Below, piece after piece: positions 48,401 to 59,290 of a DNA stretch of 64,000 nucleotides. Under the pieces are notes generated by a model. That model saw only the letters and a program-made list of their open reading frames with translations. It was not told where the DNA came from and searched no databases. Positions within the stretch are counted from its first letter, which is position 1. Each line of letters opens with the position of its first letter. The translations under genes and the position numbers were made by a program. Origin of the DNA: Cunninghamia lanceolata (Eukaryota; Streptophyta; Pinopsida; Cupressales; Cupressaceae); NCBI GenBank assembly GCA_027924645.1, contig BSBN01000254.1:11240001-11304000 (forward strand), given 5' to 3'.

Positions 48401-49759
48401 TGAGCATCATGAAGAAGAAACAAGGAAATCACCTTCTCCATCACATATGCTGATAGATACCAGAGATCAAGGTGAACATAATGATGATGCTGAGAAACAT
48501 GATCAGGTACCTCGGTGGTTAGAAAAGGAAGTCAACACAGAAGTTGGTTTTGAGATTCAAGAATTTGATGTATCCACTTTATTTTCAGAAAATCTAATAA
48601 AACCAAAGAGGAAGGCCAGAATGACTTCGGACATTAAGAGAGATCTAACAACTAGAAGAAGGACTGCACTGATAGCAATTCTTGTAGTAGATAAAGAAAA
48701 GGGTAAAATTACTCTGGAGGAATTCCAGATTAATATAGTTGACTTAGGATTTGTAAATGAAGACCAGGAGGGTCAGGAAGGTAAGGATATCATTGATTCC
48801 TTAACTCAAAGAATTAAGAGAGAGAAAGAAAAGAATAAGTAGCATAAAGAGCACATTGCTCAGCTGCATGGATACATAAAAGGGTTAATTAACCCTGATG
48901 ATATGTCAACTGATCATGTAGTCCCATTGATTGCTATTTCTCAGGATGAAGTAAATAAACTAGATCTCATGAAGCATGAGTCATCTATAATGAGAAAGTG
49001 GATGTTATCCACATTTGATGAAGCGGAGGAAGTGGTAAAAGCTTCTTTAAAGAGATGGAATTCTTTAAGTGTCTCTAGGAGAAAAGTTGACAAATTGCAG
49101 ATGGAGATTGGGAAGAGGTCTTTTCAGCTAGAGAAAATTTTGATCATCTTGGAGGAAATAAGGAGAGTTGAACCTCAGGTTCTAGTAAGTAATCAAGTGC
49201 TAAATAATAATAATACACTATTGGTGGACATATGGTATAAAGATATCAAATTTGAGTGTGAGGTACTTAAAAGATGCAACACTAAATTAAGAGATATCAG
49301 CATGAAGCTACATGATATGATGTCATATGAAGCTGAAATTTTAGAAGTGCTGGAAGGGAAGGTGGAAGGGAAGATAGATAATCAAGACGAGGAGTTTGTA
49401 ATCAAATCTATATGTAGTAACTTCCAACAGGTAGCCGATGAACCCTTAAACCATCTAACAGAAGAAACCATGGAAAAAGTTATGAGGATCAGGGTCAAGA
49501 TGGAAAATTATCATGAGACATCTAGCAGCAGGAGAAGTAAATTAGAAAATCTCTGAGGCAAATATCAAATGCATAAACATGCCACCATCAAAGCAAAAAC
49601 TTAGGATGGTGGGAAATAGAGAGAATAGTACAACTATATGAAAATATAAGGATAGCTATGCAGGTCCATATTCAAGAAGACAATCATCATGATGATAAAG
49701 ATAGCGAAAGTGGCAAAAGTGATGATGATGCCAAAGGGCATGATGAAGATGCATCATAA
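45463..49759 (+). pseudogene. LTR-borne long ORF of unknown function, 3' copy
   Basis: Same architecture as 30383-34688. It keeps phase where the 5' copy has slipped (near 30800 and 31410), so it is the better guide to the original frame. The longest open parts are 48180-48842 (Pro/Glu/His-rich middle and start of the helical region) and 48903-49556 (helical region, with LKRWNSLSVSRRKVDKLQME). Private stops include TAG at about 45904 and 46030, where the 5' copy has CAG. Shared stops are listed under the 5' copy. The TAA at 49757 follows an Asp/Ser-rich tail and may be the natural end. Confidence 0.75.
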
Positions 49760-50756
49760 AAGAAATATAAGTACCAGATGCAAAAGGAAGCAAGCCACTT
49801 AGATGGTTGCCAACTGGCAACTTGTGCCACTTGATAAAGTTGACAAAGGCAAAAGAAATACTTACCGTAGATATTCATAGATAAATCAAGATCGTAGATC
49901 TTTTGTAATGGATTCCTCGCCTTGTTCTATAAAAGGTGCAAGAATGCCTCCTTTCAAACATTCGAAACTTAATTGAAATTCGTCTGCTGAAATATTCAGG
50001 TCTCATTTCAAAGCTTTTTGTATACATCTATATCCTTGCATACTTAATGAATGAGAAGACTTGTTTGATTACAATTCATAATAAATCTTGAGTAATCAGT
50101 GTGTGAATTCTAGATATATGTTGTGACTTGCTGCGTCCCTTGGAGTGCATATCTACTTGCATATGTTGTTTTCATACAATTCCTTTGAAGTTAGCATCAA
50201 CTGTATCTAGCTGTGGAATGTCCTCGTGAACATATGGTCTGGTTTTCTTCTCTTCATAACTGTATCTGATGTATATGTGGTTCAATAGCTGAAGGTTCAA
50301 CATTAATTTGAAGCATTTCTTTCAATTTCTTTAAATTTCAGAGAATTTTACCATCATAATTACAAATAATTGATAATCTCAGGCAAATAATACAAATATG
50401 TGGACATTTCATAGATAATTGCAAATATTTAGCATAGTTGAAGCTAAAGCATGTATAATTGGAAATATCATGCAAAGGTTTAAATATTTCTGTATCATTT
50501 GATCAAACAACTGCATAAAATGACCTCTCTATGAAGAATCTTTGTAGAAATAGTGTCATGATGATGAACTCAATGTAAGGCCCCAAAATGGAAAGAGCAA
50601 TGCACATCAACCTCTGAGTAACATCAGAAGATTAAGACCTAATCACCAGAGACTTGGGATCATGAATTCTTTGAATTCATTGTATCTTTCAAGATAAATA
50701 AAGGTTAATGTGTACTTTTATTCTATGCTTGTTTGTGACTAACATCATGACCAACA
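49760..50756 (+). other. non-coding 3' part of 3' LTR
   Basis: Counterpart of 34689-35685. No gene is seen. Confidence 0.55.
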
Positions 50757-50761
50757 CTGTC

Positions 50762-51511
50762 TAACTATGGAAAATAATCATGCAATAAAAGTAGACTGAG
50801 TGGAGCAGAAGTCCACTCAGAATTCTAAGTTTGAGTCTTAATACATTTGGGCAGAGAGGCCCTAAAAATGTGGATATTGAATCAGTTCTATCCGTAACTC
50901 ATGCAAAAACTTTTAAAAGGTAAAAGCTCCAATAGTTAACTAAAGATGACCCTTCACCACTTAGGTGATGATTTGAGTGAAATGAGGGGTATTACGATCA
51001 CTGCTCAGAGTGCCTGATCAACAGCTTATGCTGGAAACATGCCCTGCTCTCAGGAGGTGCCAAAAATATATGTCCTTGTCTATAGCTTCGGAGATATGTC
51101 TATAGCTCTGGAGATCTCTGTAGCTTTCTTTGTTCAACTCCGGAGATACTCCAGACTCCCGTCCAGTTTTGGAGAGGCTTTTCTCATTACTTCAAAAAAC
51201 TTTTGGTGTCATGGTACTCTGGTATTGTCTCCAGAGATCATTATAGACTATCTCTGGAGATGAACAAAATTTCTATTCATGGCATCTACACCTATTGATT
51301 CAAAAAGAGAGAAGTTTCTGCATTTTTCCATCCATTCCATGCACATTAGTCTCTTAATCTGAAATTATGATCTTAAGTAATCTATCTCAGTTAATCATTA
51401 ACTAGAACGATCTTGCTAGCTTATTTGGGTGTAGACATTAAGAAAGATGGGATCAGGAAGGAGAAAAAGAGAGATAAAAAGATGTATTCCATGGGTACAA
51501 CTTGGCACTCA
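50762..51511 (-). repeat. Athila-like 3' LTR, proximal part
   Basis: 750 bp that joins 28328-28934 once the level-3 element is removed (total about 1,357 bp against 1,355 bp in the intact LTR). On the minus strand it begins TGAGTGCC directly after a purine tract. Confidence 0.9.
51080..51262 (-). repeat. cluster of CTCCGGAG-type palindromes in LTR
   Basis: Seven or more copies of a word near AGCTC(C/T)GGAGAT, including CTCCGGAG and CTCCAGAG variants, within 180 bp. The same cluster lies in the other LTR at about 62343-62515. The differences between copies look like C-to-T/G-to-A decay of one palindrome. Confidence 0.65.
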
Positions 51512-51526
51512 TCATCCCCCCATACC
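51512..51526 (-). other. polypurine tract
   Basis: On the minus strand GGTATGGGGGGATGA directly precedes the 3' LTR start TGAGTGCC. It fixes the element's orientation. Confidence 0.8.
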
Positions 51527-51779
51527 TAAGGTTTGGCTGGTCCTGCTGCTTCTCACATTCTGGATTTATTCTGGTGAAGTAGCTTGTTAGTCAAGCTATA
51601 ATCCTATGCATGGGTAGACCAAGTTGTACAGTTGGTATTACCATTGCCTCTATATTGATCAACCTACTTCAACTAGTCCTATAATTTCTCATCTTCCATC
51701 TATTCAGCCCAGATAGCGAGTGGTTCAATTATTAGAGGGGGCCTGAACCATCCACCTATCCATTCCTGCTTATACTTAT

Positions 51780-54650
51780 CCATCATTTTGGATATTAACT
51801 TTGCTTTTCTCATAAATAATCTTAAGTTTGAAGGGGTGACCACCTCTCTCATTTTCTACTCCAAGGTCAAAACATTCCATCTTTTCTTTGCTATGGCAAG
51901 TACTAGATTTGCTAAATTGATCATGAAAAGACCAAAATCGATGGAGCACTCTTGCAAACATTTTAGGTATAATGGCAAAATTTTGTTCTTACTCTTAGGT
52001 TGATAGATATAGGACCTGAATTGGGTCTTAAAATCATTGGGATTGGAACATTCCTTCCCAATGAAGAGTTATTTTCTATATCATTCTTGAGATGATTTTC
52101 CATTCATTCATTCCAGATCTGTTGATTCCTCATTAGGGACATAAACTGTCGTTCTCCCACAAAATGATTAAGAATGAAGGTTATATCATTAACACAGAAA
52201 CCATGTAGGTATAATTCACATAGGAAATTCTTGTCCTCATCATTAATCCTTGTATATGCTGTCATGAATCCTTCTACTGTCTCTGTATCCTTAACCAGGT
52301 CAGATAGGATTAAAGAGAATTTTCTCTGCAGGACTCTTTCTTGTAAGAACATAGAATAGCTAGCACTTGGAGGCCTACAGGATAGAATTTCTGAAGAAAG
52401 GGAGGCCATTTCAATGATTTTTCCTTCCAGATTTTCTATTCTTTTTGTTTTGACAGTGACTGCCCTTTGTAATTGTAGCATAGGCTTGGAAGCCTCATAT
52501 TATCTACATTTCTTCTCCCAATGGAACAGGGCCTTAGGAATGTCAATGGGGATTGGGCCCACATATGCATCTATTTGTGTGTCATGTTCATTGGTTTCCC
52601 TTGGGCTATCCAACTTTTGAATATATTCCTCCTGGTCATCTAGTTTGTTGTTAGCCCAAGTTAACTATCTATCATGGCTATGTATTTTCTCAGCCAATGC
52701 TGCCATTATTGTGAGGCTATTGTCTCTAGCCATGGTGAGCTCAGAAACACTCGGTGCTGCTTCTTTCTCTTTTTCTTCCAACAGTTTGACTGCCTCAATT
52801 TTTTGGGCCTCCAATTCTCCTTCTTTCTCAATTTTCTGGGCCTCTAATTTTGCCTCTTTCTCCTAGATGATCTTGTTTTTGCTTTGGAGTTCTATTTGTA
52901 GATTTTCAATGACTTGTTTTTTCTCCACTTCTACCTCTATTCTGACCTTTTTGATGTCAGTAATTATCTGATTCTTCCCCAGAGTAGTCTCTTTAGGTTT
53001 TCAATTTCTTCTATCATTTACTATTCTTTTGAAATTTTAACATCCTCTTGATCAGAGGGGTGAGGGAAGGTTTCTACTTCTACTTCTGTTGTTGTTTGCT
53101 GATCATCAGAGTTTTCCATGGCCATCTGCCCTGTACTGTCAACTGTACCCATTTGCCATGTTTCATCTTTTTCTACAGACTGCCTGTTCTGAGGGTTCTC
53201 TTGAGGTTCCTTTGCTTCTGTTGGCACCGATGAAGGCCCAGCCTTATCCTCATATGTTCTAAAACCCAGGAGTACCTCATCTAGGAGAGCAATATCTTCC
53301 TTAGCCTATGAGAGCTGTCTTTTCCTTTTTCTTCTCCATAGCAAAGGTGGGGCAGGTGCCTTTGGAGCAGGTTTCTCATCCTCAGAATCTGAGGAAATAG
53401 TAAGAGTTTGTCTATGTTCTGTCTCCGGAGCACATGATGGTTCTGAAATTGGACTTGACTCCAGATGAACAGATGGTGCTGAGGAAACTTCTCTTTATTT
53501 TCTCTTCCTGACTAGAGGGATCTCATCTAAATCATGAGATGGTTCTTCAGCCCAGGTTCTCTTTGCTCTTTGTCCTGACCTCTCCTCTATTAATTCCTTA
53601 GGGAAAGATTCCTCAGTTAGAGTCATCTTTCTCCTAATTGATCGAGTCATATATAGGGTTTGTTTACTAGAAGACTTTGTAATTTCTTTCCCTTTCTTCT
53701 TTTTATCAGGAATAGGGGTTGCAGATGAAGTTGCCTCCTGTGAGGACTTCCTTCCTCTTTGAACAACTATGGAGGAGGAGGCTCAGTTTCTTCTTCTTGG
53801 TGAGTAGGAGAACTCTCACCTCCTAGCTATGCCATCTCTAGTCCTCTATCCTGGGAATTATGTTCAAGAAAGTTTTGCCATAATTCTTCTTCATTGGCCT
53901 GAGATAGGAAGTGGTGTTTAACTACTAGAAAAATGAGGCCATGATGTTTCATGGGACCCTTATTATGTTTTTATCTTTCTATAGTTGCCCTGATGGGAGA
54001 ACACAGGAAATTGGGAATGTTTATGCTAAACTCAGGGTGTCCATTCCCATGTCTTAGAAAAATCAGCATTTTCATAATTGCTCCTAAAACTAGATAGAAT
54101 TGACCATCACAAGTAAAATATTTCATTAGCCAGGTGGTAACAGATTGCCAAGAGTTTGGAAGGGTGGACCTAAGAATTCCTTTTACATCATTTTTACTCG
54201 AATGCAGTTGTATTGCAGGTTCACCTTGAACAGAGAAAATCTTAATTAAATCCGTTTATAAGGTTTTCAAGTGATAAAACCTCTCACCTTGTTTAGGAAG
54301 CCCAGAAATGTGACTGATAGTGGCTGAGGAGAGATTGATTTAGACTCCTTTGACAACTATCTGATTGTCCCTTAGATTTCTAAGGAATTCATCCATGATA
54401 TTTTCCTAAAACCCTTCAATTTTTTCTAAAAAGTCCAGCCATCCTGTAGTTCTTAGAATGTTTATTGCAGCTTCATCTTGCAGAAGACCCGTAGCACTCT
54501 CTGGTTCAGACTTCTTCTTTACCCCCACTACCAAATTGGTTCCACCTTCTGTGCTTAATTCCTCACTCTTCTCTCTATAGTTTATCCCTTCTTCTTAACT
54601 CCGTAGTCTCTGAAGGACTGTTCAATTTGCTTTGTTCTTCAGGGTATTTT
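51780..54650 (-). pseudogene. env-position ORF of Athila-like element
   Basis: Downstream of integrase on the minus strand. Reading through several stops and frameshifts gives some 900 residues. The N-terminal helical domain (SSATISHISGLPKQG, SVTTWLMKYFTCDGQF, LVLGAIMKMLIFLRHG) resembles the 'putative plant transposon protein' domain often annotated in this position. A Pro/Ser/Glu-rich middle follows with basic patches, then a coiled coil with repeated EAQKIE units near 52800-52860, and a C-terminal open part (52104-52481). I see no convincing signal peptide or membrane anchor, so an envelope role is not supported. Confidence 0.6.
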
Positions 54651-54869
54651 GGAGGTTTGGACAAGGATTAGGATGTCTCTCAACTTAGGCTTATGGAAGA
54701 TTTGCAGATTAGTTAGAGTATCTAGGCAGTCATAAATGTAACAAAGTGATAGGACACTCTGGAGGCAAGGTGGCAGTACAACATAGATGGTGGCATGCAT
54801 GAATTTGGAAAAGGAAATGATGGTTGGAGGATGTGTCATCATGACGACACCCAAAAATAGAAAGACACG

Positions 54870-55540
54870 ACAGTTGCTATTAATGGTTAATTAAAGATAG
54901 AATTACTTGGATCATTTTTAATGATTAGGGTGATGTACTCGGCAAAGATGCTGCGTCATTTTATGAGATTGCATGCATCGAGGCACATAAGAAGCTTTTG
55001 GTGGCTTGAAATGACACCCACTACTCCATTGGTATGCGACCTGCAATCATTACGTTGAGTGGTTCAAGAATCCATGTTCCTTGGATGACATCAACATCAT
55101 CTTTGTGAATACCCCTGCAAATGAAATACGTGCTTATTTTATTTTATTCCTATGATAAAGTAGACGATGAGTCATGATGACCTCATCATGTGATGTGTCC
55201 ACTTTATTTCACTAAGAGGTGGTTCCCCTCCTCTATTATTGAAATTGACTTCTTTATTGATAGAGTGCTGGAGGTGCTCCTAGTTTGGGAAGTGCTGGAT
55301 GTGCTCCTAGTTTGGGAAGCACCGGAGGTGCATTTGACTAACTCCCGACACCTAGTCACCTCTGTAGCTCAATTGTTTTCAACTGTCCTGAAGAAGGGAA
55401 TTGCCATTTGCTAGTTTTCAACTCCTTTGGTCAAGAAAGACATCCATTTACTAGTTTTCCATCTTTCTCTCTTCTTTTTTTTTAAGAAGGCTGCCATTTG
55501 CTGGTTTTCAACCTTCTTTTTTTTTTCTTTTTTCTTTTTT
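54870..55540 (-). other. spacer between integrase and env-position ORF
   Basis: Repeat-rich and without a convincing ORF. It holds a 27-bp tandem repeat, three copies of a CCATTTGCTAGTTTTCAAC-like word (55405-55510) and a long T-rich run at 55473-55545 that is purine-rich on the element's sense strand. Confidence 0.6.
55265..55336 (-). repeat. 27-bp tandem repeat, about 2.6 units
   Basis: Units start at 55265, 55292 and 55319 (core GGTGCTCCTAGTTTGGGAAG). On the element's sense strand the unit would encode a 9-residue repeat (LPKLGA-PA). Confidence 0.8.
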
Positions 55541-56757
55541 TTTCAATCCAACACTATGACAGAGGAGGTATCCCCTATATCAAAACACAAATCATTATGA
55601 AACTCTTCTTTAGTAGATGGTCTTTTATAGAGTCTGATTCAGTGACCATTTACTAGGAATGTGTCTGTGCTTCCATCAATAGGTTCTAATAATACTGTTC
55701 TATTTTCAAAAACTTCCTTTATTTGATAAGGACCCATCCAATGAGTTTGTAATTTCCCTTTGAACTCTTTGAATTTAGAATTATAAAGAATAACTCAATC
55801 ACCTTGTTGAAATGTCCTCCTTTTGATGTGTTGGTCATGCCATTGCTTCCTCTGATACTGAACCAGTTATGTTTGTTGAATGGCTTCTATCCAAATTTCA
55901 TCTAACTCATTGAGTTGAAGAATTCTATTCTACTTAGTTATAGACAATGGTAGACCAATATCCAATACAGTTTTAAGTGTCTGGAGTTTAAATTCTATAG
56001 ATAAAATAGGTTTTTTCCCATAAACCAATTCATATGGTGAGAACTTTGTTGTGGACTTCCAAGTGGTATTGTAAGCCCAAACTGTTTCAGGTAATCTGCT
56101 AGCCCAATCTCTTCTGTTCATTGCTACTATCCTTGTCAGAATATTTTCAAGTTCCTTATTATTTACTTCTACCTGTCCATTCACTTGAGGATGGTAAGGT
56201 GAAGATTTTATGTGTTTGACTTGATATAAATTTGTGAATGCTTTGATTACTTGTAAAGTAAACTGAGGTCCTCTATCTGAAACTATTGATCTTGGGGCTC
56301 CAAACCTTAAGAAAATCTTATTATAAAGGAAATCAACAACTTTTTCTTCTCTTGCAAATTGTAATGCTTAAACCTCAGCCCATTTAGTAACATAGTCTAT
56401 GCATACTAGAATGTACTCCTTGCCTGATGATGGTGAGGAAATTGGTCCCACGAAGTCTAAACCCCACTGCTCAAATGGTTCCATCATGACTTGAGGATGT
56501 AGTAGCATCTCCTGGGTAAAGGTTGGCTATCCCATCCTTTGGCACTGGTCACAGTGCTAGACATACTTCTTTGTATCTTTATGAAGAGAGGGCCAGTAAT
56601 AACTAGCTCTGAGGATCTTGTGGACTATCTAGTGGAAGGAGTAATGGCCACCAGATGGTTCATCATGACATGCTTTCAACACATCAAAAATCTCATCATC
56701 TTTTAAACACCTGCGTAGAATGAAATCAAGACCACATTTAAATAGTAAACCATTCAA
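55541..56757 (-). pseudogene. integrase of Athila-like element
   Basis: The minus strand gives a zinc-binding start (ASYYWPSLHKDTKKY, HCDQCQRMG) near 56500-56620. The catalytic core follows (WGLDFVGPISSPSSGKEY, SIVSDRGPQFT, YHPQVNGQVEVNNKELENI), then AYNTTWKSTTKFSPYELVYG near 56060 and the C-terminal LQTHWMGPYQIKEVFENRTV. The core residues D, D and E are present, but several stops interrupt the frame. Confidence 0.87.
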
Positions 56758-57599
56758 TCATTTGTAAGATAAACTTTCTTTAACTAAACATGTTTTTTGT
56801 TTTGAGGTAAAATGGGATGGATACAAGCCTGTAGCTAAAAGATTAGCTATGTCAGCAAACCAAGGTGTAATAGAGGAGATAGAAAAAAGATGTTCATCTA
56901 GGAACTTGTCCTCCACTAGGTCATTTTCTCCTCCTGTATGCAATCTTGACAAAAAATCAGCACCCAAATTAAACTTTCCTAGATTATCAACTATGGTAAT
57001 ATCAAATTCCTATAATAGCAATGACCACCTGATGATTGTTGCACCCACTACTAGTTTATTCATTAGGTACTTGATGGTTGCATGATCAGTGTGTACAAAT
57101 ATTTTATATCCAGTGATATAATGCCTAAATTTATTTATAGCATAGATGACTACCAAGAATTCTTTTTCAATTGTGGTGCAATTTCTTTCTGCAGAGGTAA
57201 GGTTTTTACTGATGTAATAAATGGCATGCATACTCTCTCCTTCCTCCTTTTGTCCTAAAACTGCCCCAATGGACTCATTTGAAGCATCAGTCTATAGGTG
57301 AAATGGTAAAGTCCAATTAGGTCCTCTCAAAAATGGTGTGATAGTAAGCTTCTCTTTCAAGGTTTCAAATGCTGATTGACATTCTTCTGTCCATAAAAAT
57401 TATGTGTCTTTGTTAAGGAAGGTAAATAGGGGGCAGCTATTCTGCTGAAATTTTCTATGAATCTCCTATAGTAGCCTACATGACCCAGAAAACTTCTAAC
57501 ATCTGTCTGATTTTTGGGTGAAATCAACTGTGTGATCACTTCTATCTTGTTTTGATCCACTTTGATCTTGTTTGCTAAAACGCGGTGTCCTAAAACAAT
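56758..57599 (-). pseudogene. RT connection and RNase H of Athila-like element
   Basis: The connection reads RSFLGHVGYYRRFIENFSRI. RNase H features are AIYYISKNLTSAERNCTTIE, KFRHYITGYKIFVHTDHATI (acidic position near 57100) and GADFLSRLHTG. Frameshifts separate the parts, and the first RNase H strand around 57250-57330 is poorly readable. Confidence 0.83.
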
Positions 57600-58790
57600 T
57601 CATTCCTCCACCATCATAAAGCATTTTTCATGGCTAAGGGATAATTGATTTTTCTCACAGCATTTCAGTACTTTCTCAAAATTTGTGAGAGCTTCTTCAA
57701 AATTATCCCCATACATAGTAAAGTCATCCATATAGACCTCCATGCATTCATTAGCTAGTTCAACAAAAATAGCTAAAACAAGTCTTTGAAATGTAGCTAG
57801 GGTATTGTATAGTCCAAAGGGAAGAACTTTGTAAGAAAAAGTTCCCCAAGAGCAGGTGAAGGTGGTTTTGTCCTGATCTTCAGGTGCTACTTGAATTTGA
57901 TTATACCCACTGAATCCATCTAGAAAAGAGAAATACTTTCTCCCAACAAGGTTGTCCAGTACCTGGTCAATGAATGGTAAGGGAAAGTAGTCCTTTTTTG
58001 TGGCCTTGTTGAGTTCTCTATAATCAATACACACCCTCCATTTCCCATTCTTTTTAGGCACTATGACAAGGGGTGAGACCCATTGACTGTCTGAGATTAG
58101 ATATATAAACCCTGCTTGAAGTAATTTTTCTATTTCAGTTTTGAGAATGTCCTTTAAAGCAGGATTCAATCTTCTCTGGGGTTGTCTTACAAGTTTAATA
58201 TCTTCAGTGTATATATGATGGGTACATATCTCAAGAGGTATGCCTTTCATATCTTGGTTTTCCCAAGCAAAAGCTGTTGAATGGGAAATCAGAAGTTGGA
58301 TAAGTTTTTCTTCCTGATTTGTTGTTAATTGAGTATTGATATTAAGTGTTTTCCCTGGTAAAATCAAGACTTGTTTTGTAATTTGATCCATAGATGTGGT
58401 TAATCCATACATTGGAGTCACGGTAATGAGAGGACAAGAATGTAGAAGCAACATGTGGAAAGTGGCTAAGTCTCTATAAAATGTTTCCCCACAAGGAATG
58501 ATGTTGGTGAGGGTGCAATGAGAAGAAGTAAGAAGTTCTCTCCTAGAATCTTGGGCGAGTTCCATCACATCCTTATTGATTAGGATGTGAGTAATGTCCT
58601 CTGTTGTATGATAGTATATTTCTTCTTCTAACTCTCCCAGATGTTCCTTGATGGTTACCATAGCTACTGAGGCATTGTTGTTATTGTTCTCTAGTTCATC
58701 CACCCATACTATTCCTGTATAATGCATTGATGGTTTAGCTGGAGGATACAATGATATTTTCTTCAAATCTATCCCATTAGAAATGACCAT
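57600..58790 (-). pseudogene. reverse transcriptase of Athila-like element
   Basis: The longest open frame of this element (396 codons). Motifs: WVSPLVIVPKKNGKWRVCID, YRELNKATKKDYFPLPFID, YFSFLDGFSGYNQIQVAPED, KVLPFGLYNTLATFQR and the catalytic VYMDDFTMYG. The RT core is intact to the stop at 57600, which falls inside the highly conserved region just after the palm (VVLGHRV should follow). The upstream third is the protease-RT linker. Confidence 0.92.
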
Positions 58791-58799
58791 ATCCCTAGT

Positions 58800-59290
58800 T
58801 CGACAATTAATAGATGCTGCTGCTATAGCTAGCCATGGTCTTCCTAAAATCAGTGGATAAGCATTTCTCTAGTTTCTAGGTTCTAATATCAAGAAGTCCA
58901 CTGGAAATTCTCGTGAATCTATCACAACTGGTACATCAGTAATTACTCCTTTCGGAACAACTATTGACTGGTCAACAAGTTGAAGAATTGTATTTGTGGA
59001 TTGGATACCTGATAGAGCTAATTTGTTCATTGTGTGAACTGTCATCACATTAATTGCTGCTCCTAGATCAACCAGAACATTTGAAATTTCTACCCCTGAG
59101 ATGAAAACAGTTATGACAGGATTTCTAGGGTCTCCATATTTTGTGAGGAGAATTTCTCCCATCAATAGATCTACTACTTTTCCTTCCACCTGTATTGTGG
59201 AGGAAAAGTTTTTCTTCCCACCTTGCGTTTTGATACAATACTGTTTAATGAACTGATTTAGTTCAGGTACTTCTCTGATTGCTTGGAGAA
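58800..59290 (-). pseudogene. aspartic protease of Athila-like element
   Basis: The active site reads VLVDLGAAINVMTVHTMNKL near 59050-59090, the DLGA form typical of Athila. REFPVDFLILEP and then YPLILGRPWLAIAAASINCR follow as the second half after one stop. It is in the gag-pol order expected. Confidence 0.87.

Larger units (their letters stand above)
28935..50756 (+). mobile_element. Tat-like Ty3/gypsy retrotransposon with giant ORF-bearing LTRs
   Basis: A 21.8-kb element with LTRs of 6,751 and 6,711 bp, TG...CA ends and exact CTGTC target duplications. The internal region (35686-44045) holds a primer site and gag, protease, linker, archaeal-type RNase H, RT, RNase H and integrase in that order. 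The additional RNase H and the CHHC Gag finger point to the Tat group. Each LTR carries a broken frame of about 1,430 codons. LTR divergence is about 4% in a 400-bp stretch I aligned by eye (15 differences). The element is dead: its gag and pol frames contain about 20 stops. Confidence 0.92.
44046..50756 (+). repeat. 6.71-kb 3' LTR
   Basis: Matches 28935-35685 throughout, starting TGTTGTGTGGTTACACAACA and ending ACCAACA, followed by CTGTC at 50757-50761. It contains the second copy of the long frame. Confidence 0.92.

Noticed and set aside
51788..53233. Plus-strand frames inside the Athila-like 3' region
   Set aside because: The minus strand carries the coherent protein-like reading with coiled-coil composition. 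The plus-strand frames are its shadows.
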